From Parashewanella hymeniacidonis (lineage in GTDB: Bacteria > Pseudomonadota > Gammaproteobacteria > Enterobacterales > Shewanellaceae), in assembly GCF_016900895.1 (NCBI RefSeq), contig NZ_JAFEUN010000006.1, forward strand, positions 1 through 64,000: 64,000 bases of DNA, in the 5' to 3' direction. Made by a program: the position numbers and the translations under genes. Positions 37,201 to 45,138 of this stretch are shown in pieces (the first letter of the stretch is position 1; each line of letters opens with the position of its first letter). The notes beneath the pieces are model-generated. The model searched no databases and was not told the DNA's origin. It worked only from the letters and a program-made list of their open reading frames with translations.

Positions 37201-37771
37201 CACCTAAGTGACTTTCTTCAATCTGACCGCCAATGGTATCAAGTATTACCTCTGCACTTTCTTGAGTTGATACTTCAATACCATTAACGCCCTGAGTAGG
37301 TCCTTTCATATCAGCGACATTTACAAACCGAACCCAATAAAAATAAGTTGAGCCCATTTGCACAGAATCACTAAACACATCAGCCGATGCAGTAGCAATA
37401 CGAACCGCCTTTGAAAAGTTGTTTTCCTCAGCTCTAAAAATCTCAGCGTAAGCATGGCCTCTGTAAGTCGGCTTACTCCAAGTTATCGCAATAAAAGTAA
37501 AACCGCCTCTACCTGACAAGTTAACAGGCGCATGAGGTCGCTCAATGGTTCCAACTGGTGGTTGCGGCAAGCTGCCAATGGGTTTAGTAACGCTATTAAC
37601 TAAGGCTTGACGCTTTAACCTATCCAAATCTACCAAGTCAGAATAAAGTAAAGCTCTATGCTCTTTGCCACGCTGCCCCGTTAGGATTTCAATATTTTCA
37701 GCAACGGCCTCTTGCTCTGGTGATACTCTGCCACGCTTAGGAATACCCGAAAAAGGACTACGTTCAGCCAT
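34205..37771 (-). CDS. Tail tip/fibre protein with twelve tandem coiled repeats
   Basis: A 1,188-residue protein. Residues about 75-170 form a fibronectin type III-like domain. A coiled-coil region (190-340) follows, then twelve repeats (about 345-855), each starting with a YYTKT-like motif followed by an AI...L...I helix. The C terminus (about 855-1188, containing DDVWALWGVKTEVNG and GGKSVMNTALID) resembles the DUF1983/J-protein C-terminal region of siphovirus tail tips plus a beta-rich fibre end. It is probably a long trimeric fibre used in host recognition. A J-like C terminus in an otherwise podovirus set suggests module exchange. It overlaps the upstream gene by 8 bp. Confidence 0.78.
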   Translation of the reverse strand: MAERSPFSGIPKRGRVSPEQEAVAENIEILTGQRGKEHRALLYSDLVDLDRLKRQALVNSVTKPIGSLPQPPVGTIERPHAPVNLSGRGGFTFIAITWSKPTYRGHAYAEIFRAEENNFSKAVRIATASADVFSDSVQMGSTYFYWVRFVNVADMKGPTQGVNGIEVSTQESAEVILDTIGGQIEESHLGDFLTGEIGKIPGLGEGVGSINDALAGINDDINQTKIDFNQELESVNAAVEQVKQDSNQAVNDAKTEIENAKQRVGSIELAQSSLADDLIQIAVGNDVNWRNNATKLLEVETSIGETRAKLDAEVYTKAEATEAIAAAAQTVRAEVEAAGVPLDGTIEDTYYTIATADEAIAIADQQLKASIEDPNGNSVAATLKNQYYTSVKTDEAISVATQALKAAIEDPKGNSIGATLVNDYLTQVDFESSLAQSLQTLQAEIESPNGDSLGATLQTKYYTKVDVDSSISGITDILDSFIENPEGSELGAGLTRDFYTKVTANEAIANASQLLQSAIEDPQGNSVGATLFNDYYTKTDSDQAIARQLFELNSSYDPAFEGMIENALANDQQTDRQRVVNASISRKQETLSNAQEATAESVEQLSANFNSSQADITEFKKTVAKDKLASAQQRVELNAGIEGVAANLSQNYLTKVETELAFSALNTELSSEIGDLSATLEHNYFTKTETSNAISAVNESLSSSIGNVNANLENNYLTEVETNKAISNLSTQLSSEIEGVSSNLSENYYTKTENNEALSALSTELNSSISGVSDTVSSLASTLSEDYYTKTDTDSAIAAINQELSSKIDGVDEGLGYLSATLTNQYYTKTDTDSAISIANQVLESSIGDNSAALQTLSQTVAENNDDVWALWGVKTEVNGLTSSIGLINDGSDPKFVVQGAKFAVINGNDSLTPVFSVSGGKSVMNTALIDQAFIKTLVTDDVLANRLMVGSRLTTPSINYNPSTGARSNNFSISPNGTMHCNHAELKSVTIRDNSGSVVMSSGGSISHGRVSGLGSLATQNGVSTSQVSGLQNAVTTFIDSAHINSLFGGSAIFTGKIYANKIEGDLVDADVLYIPQTAVAAKPIAWRNLIVFRVKRNPNFDQVLTVPFSAIRSPQYLNYTYGNSACDFRLNNGQQGKESIVIPKGSGSFSVSIKIKLTQDVGTSEVGCFATHLTMYIFRKSDGFIV
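35215..36735 (-). repeat. Tandem protein repeats in the fibre gene (two classes)
   Basis: Twelve repeats at the protein level. The first six are about 36 residues each and most contain an EDPxGNSVGATL-like block. The last six are about 32-39 residues, with LxSEIxGVSxxL in its place. All start with a Y-Y/F/L-T-K/E-x-[DE] motif. The DNA is diverged between copies, so the array is old. Confidence 0.8.
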
Positions 37772-39383
37772 TAATCACCTCTTGTAATTCCGACATTGAA
37801 GAAGCAATAACCACGGTTTCCACTTCACCTGTACCAAATAATTCAAAATGCCAGTATTTACCCCTGACCGTTGGCAACCTAAAAGCACTATCAGGAATAG
37901 AGCCCACTGGCTTTTCAATCACAAGCTTACGATCTGCATAAAGCCTGAAACCTATGTTAGCAATATCGCCACGAACTAAGGCGCATGAAAAAGACGCATG
38001 ATTAAATCGATACTCTTTGGATTGCCAAAAAAGTGGAAATAGATTCTCAGAAGATTCCCACTTATAGATTTTTCCGCTTTGCGCAAGGTATAACGAATCA
38101 TCGATTAAGCTGTTAAAGCCACAAACCGCGCGAAAATCAAAGTGCCTAAAATCACCCGTTTGCGGATCGAAAATAAAACACTTATCTAAGCCTTCACCAT
38201 AAAACCCTAAGTAACGTCTTTCTTGCTCAAAAGCTCGAATTGTTGAAGGCTCGAACGCTTGCCACTGCTCACGGGTTAAAATGCCCTCAGTGATAACCTG
38301 AGCACCATTGCCACTTAATGCAACCAAACCGTCAGGGCTGGCATACATCACAGCGCCATTAACCACAATTGCACTGCGCTTACTCACACAAGCTTGGTTA
38401 AGCTCTAAGTTCCGACCAGAAATAGATTCAGGCGAAGCGCCAGAAAACAGCCAAGGTCTACCCTCAGTCAAAACCGTTAACGAGTTACCAGAAGAAACGA
38501 GCGCAACAATGTCGTGATCCGTAGTGTGTTGATAACCACTAGGCCACGCATAAGGCAAATATGACTTACTAAAACACAAAGTATTATCAAAGAATCCCGC
38601 CATAATGCCGTTAGACATAGACGTTAATCCTTTCATATTCTCATTGGGTCTTTCGTAATCGTAGGTTTCAAGCGGTGAGCCCAGTTCGTCACCTTTTGCC
38701 CTATCATCATAAATCGTGGTTGATATCGGCACTTCCGCTACAAGCAAGTAATCAGCAATGCCGCCACCAGTTAACGAGCGATAAATGCGAATGTGGGTGA
38801 TATTGGCATCATTCACATTAATACCAGGTATGTTTAGAGTAACGTAAGTACCTTCTTCCTCTGGATATCGAATTAACACCCTATCTGAAGCTTGAGCGGG
38901 TGCGCCTTCCTCACCTGCTTCGGTTACATAGGTGTAAGTGTAATAGCGTGTTTCATCATCATTTGGGTCAACTTCCTCAGTCGCATCTTCATTCACAACT
39001 GCAGTAATTATTGATTCAGGTGCAGGAACACCAAGACGATAACTATTAGCAGGTTTTACGCTGCCGTTAAAAATCTGGTTATTGGTCACTCTCGGAAAGC
39101 CATCACCCGTAAAATAAACACGTTGCCACGGATCGTTAGCTACTGGACTCACAACCGCATCAACATAGCCGTACCAAGTAAACCAATGCTCTTTTTCATA
39201 CTGGAAAATGGTTTGAATGCTACTAGGTATAGTCTCAGGCAGAACTTCAGGTTGTTTTAGTGGTGATAGGTTGCCATAGTAAAAATGGCAGTTGCGAGAA
39301 GCTTGCGCAGCTTCATTAGGTAGGTGTCTAGGGTCGAGCCTTGGGCGCTCCCCTGAAAACGCATTAACAGAAATAACCGGCAT
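37764..39383 (-). CDS. Phage structural protein, probable tail/stopper component
   Basis: A 539-residue beta-rich protein starting MPVISVNAFSGERPRLDPRHLP, an N terminus seen in podovirus tail proteins that assemble below the portal. Segments such as LTVLTEGRPWLFSGASP and VVNGAVMYASPDGLVALSG look like successive beta-propeller blades. A structural component of the short tail is likely. The more specific role is inferred from its place between fibre and adaptor genes. Confidence 0.7.
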   Translation of the reverse strand: MPVISVNAFSGERPRLDPRHLPNEAAQASRNCHFYYGNLSPLKQPEVLPETIPSSIQTIFQYEKEHWFTWYGYVDAVVSPVANDPWQRVYFTGDGFPRVTNNQIFNGSVKPANSYRLGVPAPESIITAVVNEDATEEVDPNDDETRYYTYTYVTEAGEEGAPAQASDRVLIRYPEEEGTYVTLNIPGINVNDANITHIRIYRSLTGGGIADYLLVAEVPISTTIYDDRAKGDELGSPLETYDYERPNENMKGLTSMSNGIMAGFFDNTLCFSKSYLPYAWPSGYQHTTDHDIVALVSSGNSLTVLTEGRPWLFSGASPESISGRNLELNQACVSKRSAIVVNGAVMYASPDGLVALSGNGAQVITEGILTREQWQAFEPSTIRAFEQERRYLGFYGEGLDKCFIFDPQTGDFRHFDFRAVCGFNSLIDDSLYLAQSGKIYKWESSENLFPLFWQSKEYRFNHASFSCALVRGDIANIGFRLYADRKLVIEKPVGSIPDSAFRLPTVRGKYWHFELFGTGEVETVVIASSMSELQEVING

Positions 39384-39399
39384 AGTTTAGGCTCAAAAT

Positions 39400-39424
39400 G
39401 AAAAGGTCGCTATAAAAGCGACCT
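39400..39424 (-). terminator. Terminator within the late operon
   Basis: A perfect 8-bp stem (AGGTCGCT / AGCGACCT) with a five-base loop, followed on the minus strand by TTTTCATTTT. It sits between the 217-residue DUF4376-like gene and the 539-residue tail gene. Confidence 0.75.
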
Positions 39425-39444
39425 AAGATGAAATGATTTATTGA

Positions 39445-40098
39445 TTAATCTTGAAAAAAGCTTTGTCTAAATGGAATCCATACAGCTTGAAACGCTTGAA
39501 TGTTATCTGGTGTCAGTAGCAGCTTATTTCCATTGTCAAAGCGAAAGTTAGTAGAACCGCCCATAGCGATTAACTGCTGAACAGAGTTTAACCCCCACAT
39601 ATCCTCTTTTGTGGCACTACACATCACACCTTCAAACTCAACGCCTTTTAATTTGGCTTGGCGTTCCATAACTGTTTTATAATCAGTAGCTGCAAGCACA
39701 TCATCAACAGTTCGCTCAGTATGTTGAGGCTCGGAGTTCTGCCAGTTTGCTAGCAATTCTTGATAACGTTCAGGTGTAATACCATCAACATACAGCTGAT
39801 TATTGTTTTCATCGGTTAAAATCAGCCCCGCATCATCACGCAATAACTCAGGTTCGCTAGGTTTTGAGTGCAACCAAAACAAGTATTCATCAAGGAATTG
39901 CCACTTCTCGCCATTTAAAACCGCTTTTGCTGCATCTTTGATATGTTCATCAACACCACGCTCAATAAATAGAGATAATCGCTCTAGCGACTCAATACGG
40001 CCTTTAGGCTTTAACTCAACAACAAGCCCTAGCTCAGCTTCAGTCTCTTGGTAAAACTCAGCAATAGGCTGTGGGATATCATTTAAAGTTTCAAACAT
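39445..40098 (-). CDS. DUF4376-like tail fibre accessory protein
   Basis: A 217-residue protein. The C-terminal part (about 130-215: AKLKGVEFEGVMCSATKED, then a FRFDNGNKLLLT segment) has the pattern of DUF4376, a domain common in small proteins next to fibre genes, often fibre assembly factors or fibre-bound subunits. The N-terminal part is helical and acidic. It directly follows the 947-residue fibre gene, so a chaperone or accessory role for that fibre is inferred. Confidence 0.65.
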   Translation of the reverse strand: MFETLNDIPQPIAEFYQETEAELGLVVELKPKGRIESLERLSLFIERGVDEHIKDAAKAVLNGEKWQFLDEYLFWLHSKPSEPELLRDDAGLILTDENNNQLYVDGITPERYQELLANWQNSEPQHTERTVDDVLAATDYKTVMERQAKLKGVEFEGVMCSATKEDMWGLNSVQQLIAMGGSTNFRFDNGNKLLLTPDNIQAFQAVWIPFRQSFFQD

Positions 40099-40101
40099 GG
40101 T

Positions 40102-42945
40102 TTACTTCCTGTTTTTCGCCCAGCCTAGAGGGATTTTTGTTCTGGCTGTGCCGTATATAACTTTTTGACCGTTTAAATCAGTCATAACGCTTTGACCATC
40201 TGTGATATGAATCTTACTATCATCACCCCAATTTGAACCATTGTGCTGTAACTCAGTGTAGGCATACTGCATAAACAACTGACCATTATCTTCGGTTACA
40301 TAATTGAGTGCTTTGACTGCTGGTGAGTTATTGCTAGGTGCAGCTAACATTATACTAGTATGTTGAGGGAGCATAGTTACATCGGGGTGAAATAACCCAT
40401 TACTTTGTAACCAATAACCTAGTAGATGTTGATTCCATATAGCAATATTAACTGTAGATTTACCTATTAGGCCTATCAGAGACTCTTGTAATAAACAGCC
40501 TCCCGTGGGGTCGTAATGGGATGTAGTGGTTAATGTCCCCAATCCTTCTGCACCTCCATACACTACAGCGTTATCAGCATCTTCTGTAAATTTGGCTTGG
40601 GCTGTGTAGGTGTATATAGCTACATTATCTGGGTCATTTAAAGCATACATAGTGTTTTTAGTTGTATCCAAAGTAGCTGATACGTTACTCCATGTAGCCC
40701 CGTTGTTTACTGTGTATATTCTGGGTAAACTGGGTGCATTTAGCACTTTCCTAGTTAACCCTACCTCATCTATTAAAGAATCAGGTATCACAGGAATCCA
40801 ACTACCTGCCCAACCATTAGCTAAATCAGGTGTAGCTAGGATGTTAGCAGGGTTACCTATAACATCTACTTGAGTGAACTGGTGTCCTAGGGAGTAGGGT
40901 AGTTCTCTTTCATGAACTACTTGCCCACCTTGCCTGCGAGAGGCGCTAGGTGCGAAGTTTATACCTACTTTACCTGAACTAGAATACACTGATGTAATAG
41001 TAACTTTGGTGTATATAGTCGCATCAACACTACTCTGTATATATATAGAATCACCATTACTCATCTGTGACTCTGAGAAAGGTATATCAGTTATAACACC
41101 ATCAGTACTTACTTGGTCATCCGAGGTTTGTGTATGTACTCTAGTAAACCTAGCCTTCTCATACCCTCTGAACTCACCTGACTGCATACGCAGCAGTTGT
41201 CTACCAATCTCTGCCTTAGTCGGTTCATATACACTGTAACGTAAGTCTTGTTGTACACCACCTTGACCACCTGCGTAGATAGCATCATAGAAACGGTCGT
41301 CTGGCCTACCAGATTTACCTGACGAAATAAAGCCAGTATCGCCACGGTAACCTACATCCCCACCTGAACCTGTGGCATTATTAAAGCATTGACTTTGGCT
41401 AGTCACTTCAGGTGCACTATCATTAAACCAGTAAACTGATGTAGTATCGGCTTGGTTATTCCAGCGCCTAGCACCCAACTCATTAAAACTAGGGTGATAA
41501 GCACCTTGGTTAAGTCGTTCTACTGTCCCACATACTAGGAAGTAACACTCGTTGTTAGTACCGAATCCTGTTTGCTCACATGAGAATACACCTTGGAATC
41601 GCTTAACCGAGGGTAAGTTTATTGCATTGATTCCAGAATAAGTTCCGTTTGATGCCCCTAGGCTTAACCCTAAAGAGGTATTTTTAATTCCTTGGGCTTT
41701 TAATGATAACTTGGTATTGTCATCTACATTATTAAAGCCTAGAAATCGGTTATAACTAGACCCTGATTGAGTTGAGTCGATAGCCAACCAATCCCCATTA
41801 CCTGCACCTGCAATAGTTCTCCTACGCCTACACCACTGCACAATGCGACCATCATTTAAAATATAAATATTCTGCTTAGGATCTGCGGCAATTCTAGCTT
41901 TATTAGCATCTGAAGCCGCAAAAAAGTCTACTCCTTCAGGTCGTGAGCTGGTATCACCATCATATTGCGCAGAATAAGTGATAGGTCTTGAGTTATCTGT
42001 AGTGGTTGCGACACCGTTAATATGGCTGGCCTTTGAATGAATATAACCGAAGTTGTAAACAAATGGGTGTTCGGGTGTAATTTCCTGCAAAAAGCACTCA
42101 TGCCCACGCATATCTACCCGATTCATAACCACTTCGATATTATCATCTTCAGTAGCAAAAGCGCTGGCAGCATCGGCATGTTTAACATTCTTGCCTGTGT
42201 TTTTGTTATATGTCACCGTTCCGTCAGGTGCATCATTAAGCTTAATCACTTCTTGCACTTCACAGTGGAAGATTACCCCTGCAACATGCAGTATTGCGCC
42301 TCTGGTTTTACCCTCCATCAGCACATTGGGCGTTGATGTGTCGGTATAAAGTCCGGGTTTATTTGGGTCAACGGAAACGTCAGGGTCACTATCGCCAAAC
42401 TCAACATAGCCTGACGCATCAAACTTATTAAGGTTCTGCGCTCTACGAGCTTCAAAGTCCGCTTCTTTAACCAGTGTAATACCACCAATCAACTTATTAA
42501 CTGCATCAATACGGCCTTGAACGTCCTTTTCCATCTGGCTAGGCGTTTTAACTTCATGCTCAACACCTTTACCGTCAGTTAAAGTGGTTTTTTCTTCGTT
42601 GCTCGATAGCCACTCCGTTAATTCATCAAGGAATAGTTGCTTTTGGTTGAGCTGCTTTGCTATTTGGGCAGCAAGACTCGAATTAACAGTTGCAGAAGTA
42701 TTGCGAATAATGGCGTAATTTAAGTTTGCGCCTGTGTTGCCTTCAAAATTTCTGTCAAGAACAAGGTTACTATCATCAGTGATAGAGATAATTTCATAAG
42801 AAGTTTTATTATCTACCGTGAAAATATCACCAAACTGAACCTTGTTTACCGCACTAACCCAACTTGTGGACGTACCAACAACATTCTTGCTACCACTTTC
42901 AACCTGAACTTTACCTGCTCGATACCAAGCGCCAACCGCAGCCAT
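40102..42945 (-). CDS. Tail fibre/receptor-binding protein
   Basis: A 947-residue protein. The N-terminal part (1-130) starts with a beta-rich domain (VGTSTSWVSAVNKVQFGDIF) seen at the N terminus of virion-attached fibres, then a coiled coil. The central and C-terminal parts are beta-rich, with many Gly, Asn, Ser and Thr, and end in DLNGQKVIYGTARTKIPL. It is likely the main receptor-binding fibre. From about residue 370 onward the codons change: AGG/AGA replace CGT for Arg and ATA becomes frequent for Ile, unlike the N-terminal third and the capsid genes. This suggests that the host-binding part was acquired separately. It ends three bases before the accessory gene. Confidence 0.75.
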   Translation of the reverse strand: MAAVGAWYRAGKVQVESGSKNVVGTSTSWVSAVNKVQFGDIFTVDNKTSYEIISITDDSNLVLDRNFEGNTGANLNYAIIRNTSATVNSSLAAQIAKQLNQKQLFLDELTEWLSSNEEKTTLTDGKGVEHEVKTPSQMEKDVQGRIDAVNKLIGGITLVKEADFEARRAQNLNKFDASGYVEFGDSDPDVSVDPNKPGLYTDTSTPNVLMEGKTRGAILHVAGVIFHCEVQEVIKLNDAPDGTVTYNKNTGKNVKHADAASAFATEDDNIEVVMNRVDMRGHECFLQEITPEHPFVYNFGYIHSKASHINGVATTTDNSRPITYSAQYDGDTSSRPEGVDFFAASDANKARIAADPKQNIYILNDGRIVQWCRRRRTIAGAGNGDWLAIDSTQSGSSYNRFLGFNNVDDNTKLSLKAQGIKNTSLGLSLGASNGTYSGINAINLPSVKRFQGVFSCEQTGFGTNNECYFLVCGTVERLNQGAYHPSFNELGARRWNNQADTTSVYWFNDSAPEVTSQSQCFNNATGSGGDVGYRGDTGFISSGKSGRPDDRFYDAIYAGGQGGVQQDLRYSVYEPTKAEIGRQLLRMQSGEFRGYEKARFTRVHTQTSDDQVSTDGVITDIPFSESQMSNGDSIYIQSSVDATIYTKVTITSVYSSSGKVGINFAPSASRRQGGQVVHERELPYSLGHQFTQVDVIGNPANILATPDLANGWAGSWIPVIPDSLIDEVGLTRKVLNAPSLPRIYTVNNGATWSNVSATLDTTKNTMYALNDPDNVAIYTYTAQAKFTEDADNAVVYGGAEGLGTLTTTSHYDPTGGCLLQESLIGLIGKSTVNIAIWNQHLLGYWLQSNGLFHPDVTMLPQHTSIMLAAPSNNSPAVKALNYVTEDNGQLFMQYAYTELQHNGSNWGDDSKIHITDGQSVMTDLNGQKVIYGTARTKIPLGWAKNRK

Positions 42946-42947
42946 AG

Positions 42948-43601
42948 TTACTCCTTAATTTCCTGACCAGCCATTGAACCATCAGCTTGGGTCTTTTCGC
43001 CCATTTGTGATTTAAATGCGTTTAGGTGCATTAAGCTCTTATTGCTGTTAGCTGCATATTCAGCATCTTTCATGTACGCTCGGTACATTACCCATTCAAT
43101 AATGGCATTAAGGTAAATGTCATCAAGTCCTATCACCTCACCGCTATCAAGTTGGTTTACGCTGATAACATCGGGCGATTTTGAATACACCAGTGTAATT
43201 TCAGTATTGGCCGCTACCGCAGGGTGTAAGTAAAAGGTTTTCGGGTTGCGCTGGTCATAAATGTAGTGCTCTGCGTAAGCTTGAGGCGCATCCGCATACC
43301 AATCAGGATAATTATCATCAAGCACTGTTCTATCAAATGGTCCTTTAATCGCTCGACCTGATGAATTGCGAGTAATATCAATCAACCTAAGCGCATCAGC
43401 AGGTAAACGCTGCTTTGTACCTTGTACACATTCAAAGTCGTCAATATCTACCGTGTGAGCATCAGGTCTGCGTAATACAATCGCCTTTTGCGCATCATTA
43501 AGGTAATTCAATAATTCTTCTTTAGGCCACCGTACATAGCCGTTATCGTTCAGTAGCTTATTGACTCTCGCTACAATTTCTTGCGCTGTGATGATAGCCA
43601 T
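42948..43601 (-). CDS. Phage adaptor protein (DUF6682-like)
   Basis: A 217-residue protein beginning MAIITAQEIVARVNKLLND, followed by RWPKEELLNYLNDAQKAIV, the signature of podovirus head-to-tail adaptor proteins (DUF6682). The middle contains FYLHPAVAANTEITLVYS and the end is helical. It probably forms the ring between portal and tail tube. It overlaps the preceding gene by one base (TAATG) and is followed by the fibre gene two bases later. Confidence 0.75.
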   Translation of the reverse strand: MAIITAQEIVARVNKLLNDNGYVRWPKEELLNYLNDAQKAIVLRRPDAHTVDIDDFECVQGTKQRLPADALRLIDITRNSSGRAIKGPFDRTVLDDNYPDWYADAPQAYAEHYIYDQRNPKTFYLHPAVAANTEITLVYSKSPDVISVNQLDSGEVIGLDDIYLNAIIEWVMYRAYMKDAEYAANSNKSLMHLNAFKSQMGEKTQADGSMAGQEIKE

Positions 43602-44167
43602 TAGTAAAACACTCGCTTAGATGATTGGTTAAGCTTGCTGTTATCGATATCAGATACACGCTCTTGAAACGCTTCCCGGTAACCTTCAACAAACTCACGT
43701 TGATAATGTTGGCTCAAGCTGAAATCCGTCCATTCTTGACTAGGCATTTTGCGAAGCGTGGAAGCCGCACCCGCTGCCAGTTCGTCAGGCCAACGCTCAA
43801 GAATGCGCTGCTCGATAGCAACAGAATCAGAAATGGGAAGAATTGGAGCGATGGAAAACGTGACTACTGCCTTATCGATACCTTCAACCAAAGTAATTTC
43901 TCGGTTATCAGTAACGATATAGTGAGTACCTTTGGTTAAGTCTCGACCGTCAATATCGTCAACACTTAAAACATCAAGAATGTAATAACCAGCATCAGGA
44001 GTTAACGTAAGCTCATTCGCCACCTTATCAACCGTTTGTTTACGAATAACAAACTTAGACTCGATACAGAATTTACGATAAGCCTTTTTCAAGTGGTCAA
44101 TAGCTTGGCGATCAAGCATACCTTGGCATTTTTCACGCACTAACGGCAGTAAGTCACGTAACTCCAT
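43601..44167 (-). CDS. Phage head-tail connector-like protein
   Basis: A 188-residue protein starting MELRDLLPLVREKCQGMLD. It has a helical N terminus, a beta-rich middle and a helical end with PSQEWTDFSLSQHYQREF. Its size, fold pattern and position next to the DUF6682 adaptor suggest a second connector or neck protein. No specific family is recognised. It overlaps the adaptor gene by one base, so the two are probably made in a fixed ratio. Confidence 0.62.
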   Translation of the reverse strand: MELRDLLPLVREKCQGMLDRQAIDHLKKAYRKFCIESKFVIRKQTVDKVANELTLTPDAGYYILDVLSVDDIDGRDLTKGTHYIVTDNREITLVEGIDKAVVTFSIAPILPISDSVAIEQRILERWPDELAAGAASTLRKMPSQEWTDFSLSQHYQREFVEGYREAFQERVSDIDNSKLNQSSKRVFY

Positions 44168-44169
44168 GC

Positions 44170-44616
44170 TTACTCCTCGCCAGAATCTGCCAGCTTTGCC
44201 AGCTCGTCACGAACAGCAGCTCGATATTTAGCAACAGGCTTTTTGCTGTCATTATCTATCACTAGGTCGTGCGCTTCTTCAAGCGTGGCTAACTGATTGG
44301 AATTGAACTTAGTGATATCAGTGTTCACACCGTCAATAATGGCGAAAACACTGTTATTGATGATTTCTTGTTTAAGCTTTTCCGCTTCTTCGGCTTTACG
44401 CTTCTCAAGCTCTTTAGCTTTTTTGATGCGTGCAGAAATCACATCTTTTGCGCTTTCAGTCGTTACCCATACCTTAGGGTAATCAAGCAAGCGGTAAGCG
44501 ATATCTTCAACCACTTCAACAGGCTTATCTTTCTGGAACACTAGACGGCTTCCCGTAATAGTGTCTTTCTTAACTGGCTTTTCACCAATGTAAGTAATGC
44601 TAATTTTTGCTGACAT
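44170..44616 (-). CDS. Hypothetical phage head protein
   Basis: A 148-residue protein with a beta-strand N terminus (KISITYIGEKPVKKDTI) of the kind seen in small head-decoration or completion proteins, then a charged coiled coil (about 66-90) and a short helical end. It is coupled to the connector gene two bases downstream. Its role is unknown. Confidence 0.6.
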   Translation of the reverse strand: MSAKISITYIGEKPVKKDTITGSRLVFQKDKPVEVVEDIAYRLLDYPKVWVTTESAKDVISARIKKAKELEKRKAEEAEKLKQEIINNSVFAIIDGVNTDITKFNSNQLATLEEAHDLVIDNDSKKPVAKYRAAVRDELAKLADSGEE

Positions 44617-44640
44617 TTTATGTCCTTAATGCGAGGCAAA

Positions 44641-44664
44641 TAAAAAGCCCCGCATAGGCGAGGC
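44641..44664 (-). terminator. Terminator after the small capsid-associated gene
   Basis: GCCTCGC / GCGGGGC stem (one G-U pair) with a four-base loop, followed on the minus strand by TTTTTATTT, 20 bp past the stop of the 127-residue gene. Confidence 0.75.
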
Positions 44665-44683
44665 TACATGACAGTAAAAAGGC

Positions 44684-45067
44684 TTAGTAACCTTTAAATC
44701 GATACTCAAGCTGAATAACCACTTCACCACTTGCGGCGCCCGTTCCGTCATTGGTTAATACCAAGTCAGAATGGCTATTACCGTCAAGGTAAATAGGTTT
44801 AAGCGGAACAACGCCTGAATCAGCAGAAGAACCGCTCACATCAAGCAATGTATGTGTATTGTCATCAACATCAACAAGCTCAACTTTAATGCCAGAGTTA
44901 GCGCCTAACGCTTCGTTGGCGTAGCGAATGCCTGTAATTTCTGTACCCAGTGGCACATCAGCGTGAATCACTTGTTTTTCACTAGCCGCAAGGCCGATAG
45001 GTACAACAATACAAAGCAACGACAAGTTACCCGCCGCACCACGATAAAATGTTTCTTGATTTTTCAT
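44684..45067 (-). CDS. Probable capsid decoration or head protein
   Basis: A 127-residue beta-rich protein rich in Gly, Asp, Ser and Thr, with one hydrophobic N-terminal stretch (LSLLCIVVPIGLA) and no charged signal-peptide start. It follows the major capsid gene directly and has terminators on both sides, a pattern fitting an abundant capsid-associated subunit. The assignment rests on position and composition. Confidence 0.6.
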   Translation of the reverse strand: MKNQETFYRGAAGNLSLLCIVVPIGLAASEKQVIHADVPLGTEITGIRYANEALGANSGIKVELVDVDDNTHTLLDVSGSSADSGVVPLKPIYLDGNSHSDLVLTNDGTGAASGEVVIQLEYRFKGY

Positions 45068-45090
45068 TGGAAAATTCCCAAGTTATACAA

Positions 45091-45116
45091 ACAGAAAAGA
45101 CGGCCTAAGCCGCCTC
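45091..45116 (-). terminator. Terminator after the major capsid gene
   Basis: GGCGGC / GCCGTC stem with one mismatch and a TTAG loop, followed by TTTTCTGTTT on the minus strand, 23 bp past the capsid stop. Confidence 0.7.
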
Positions 45117-45138
45117 AATTAACCATCAACCAAGCTAA

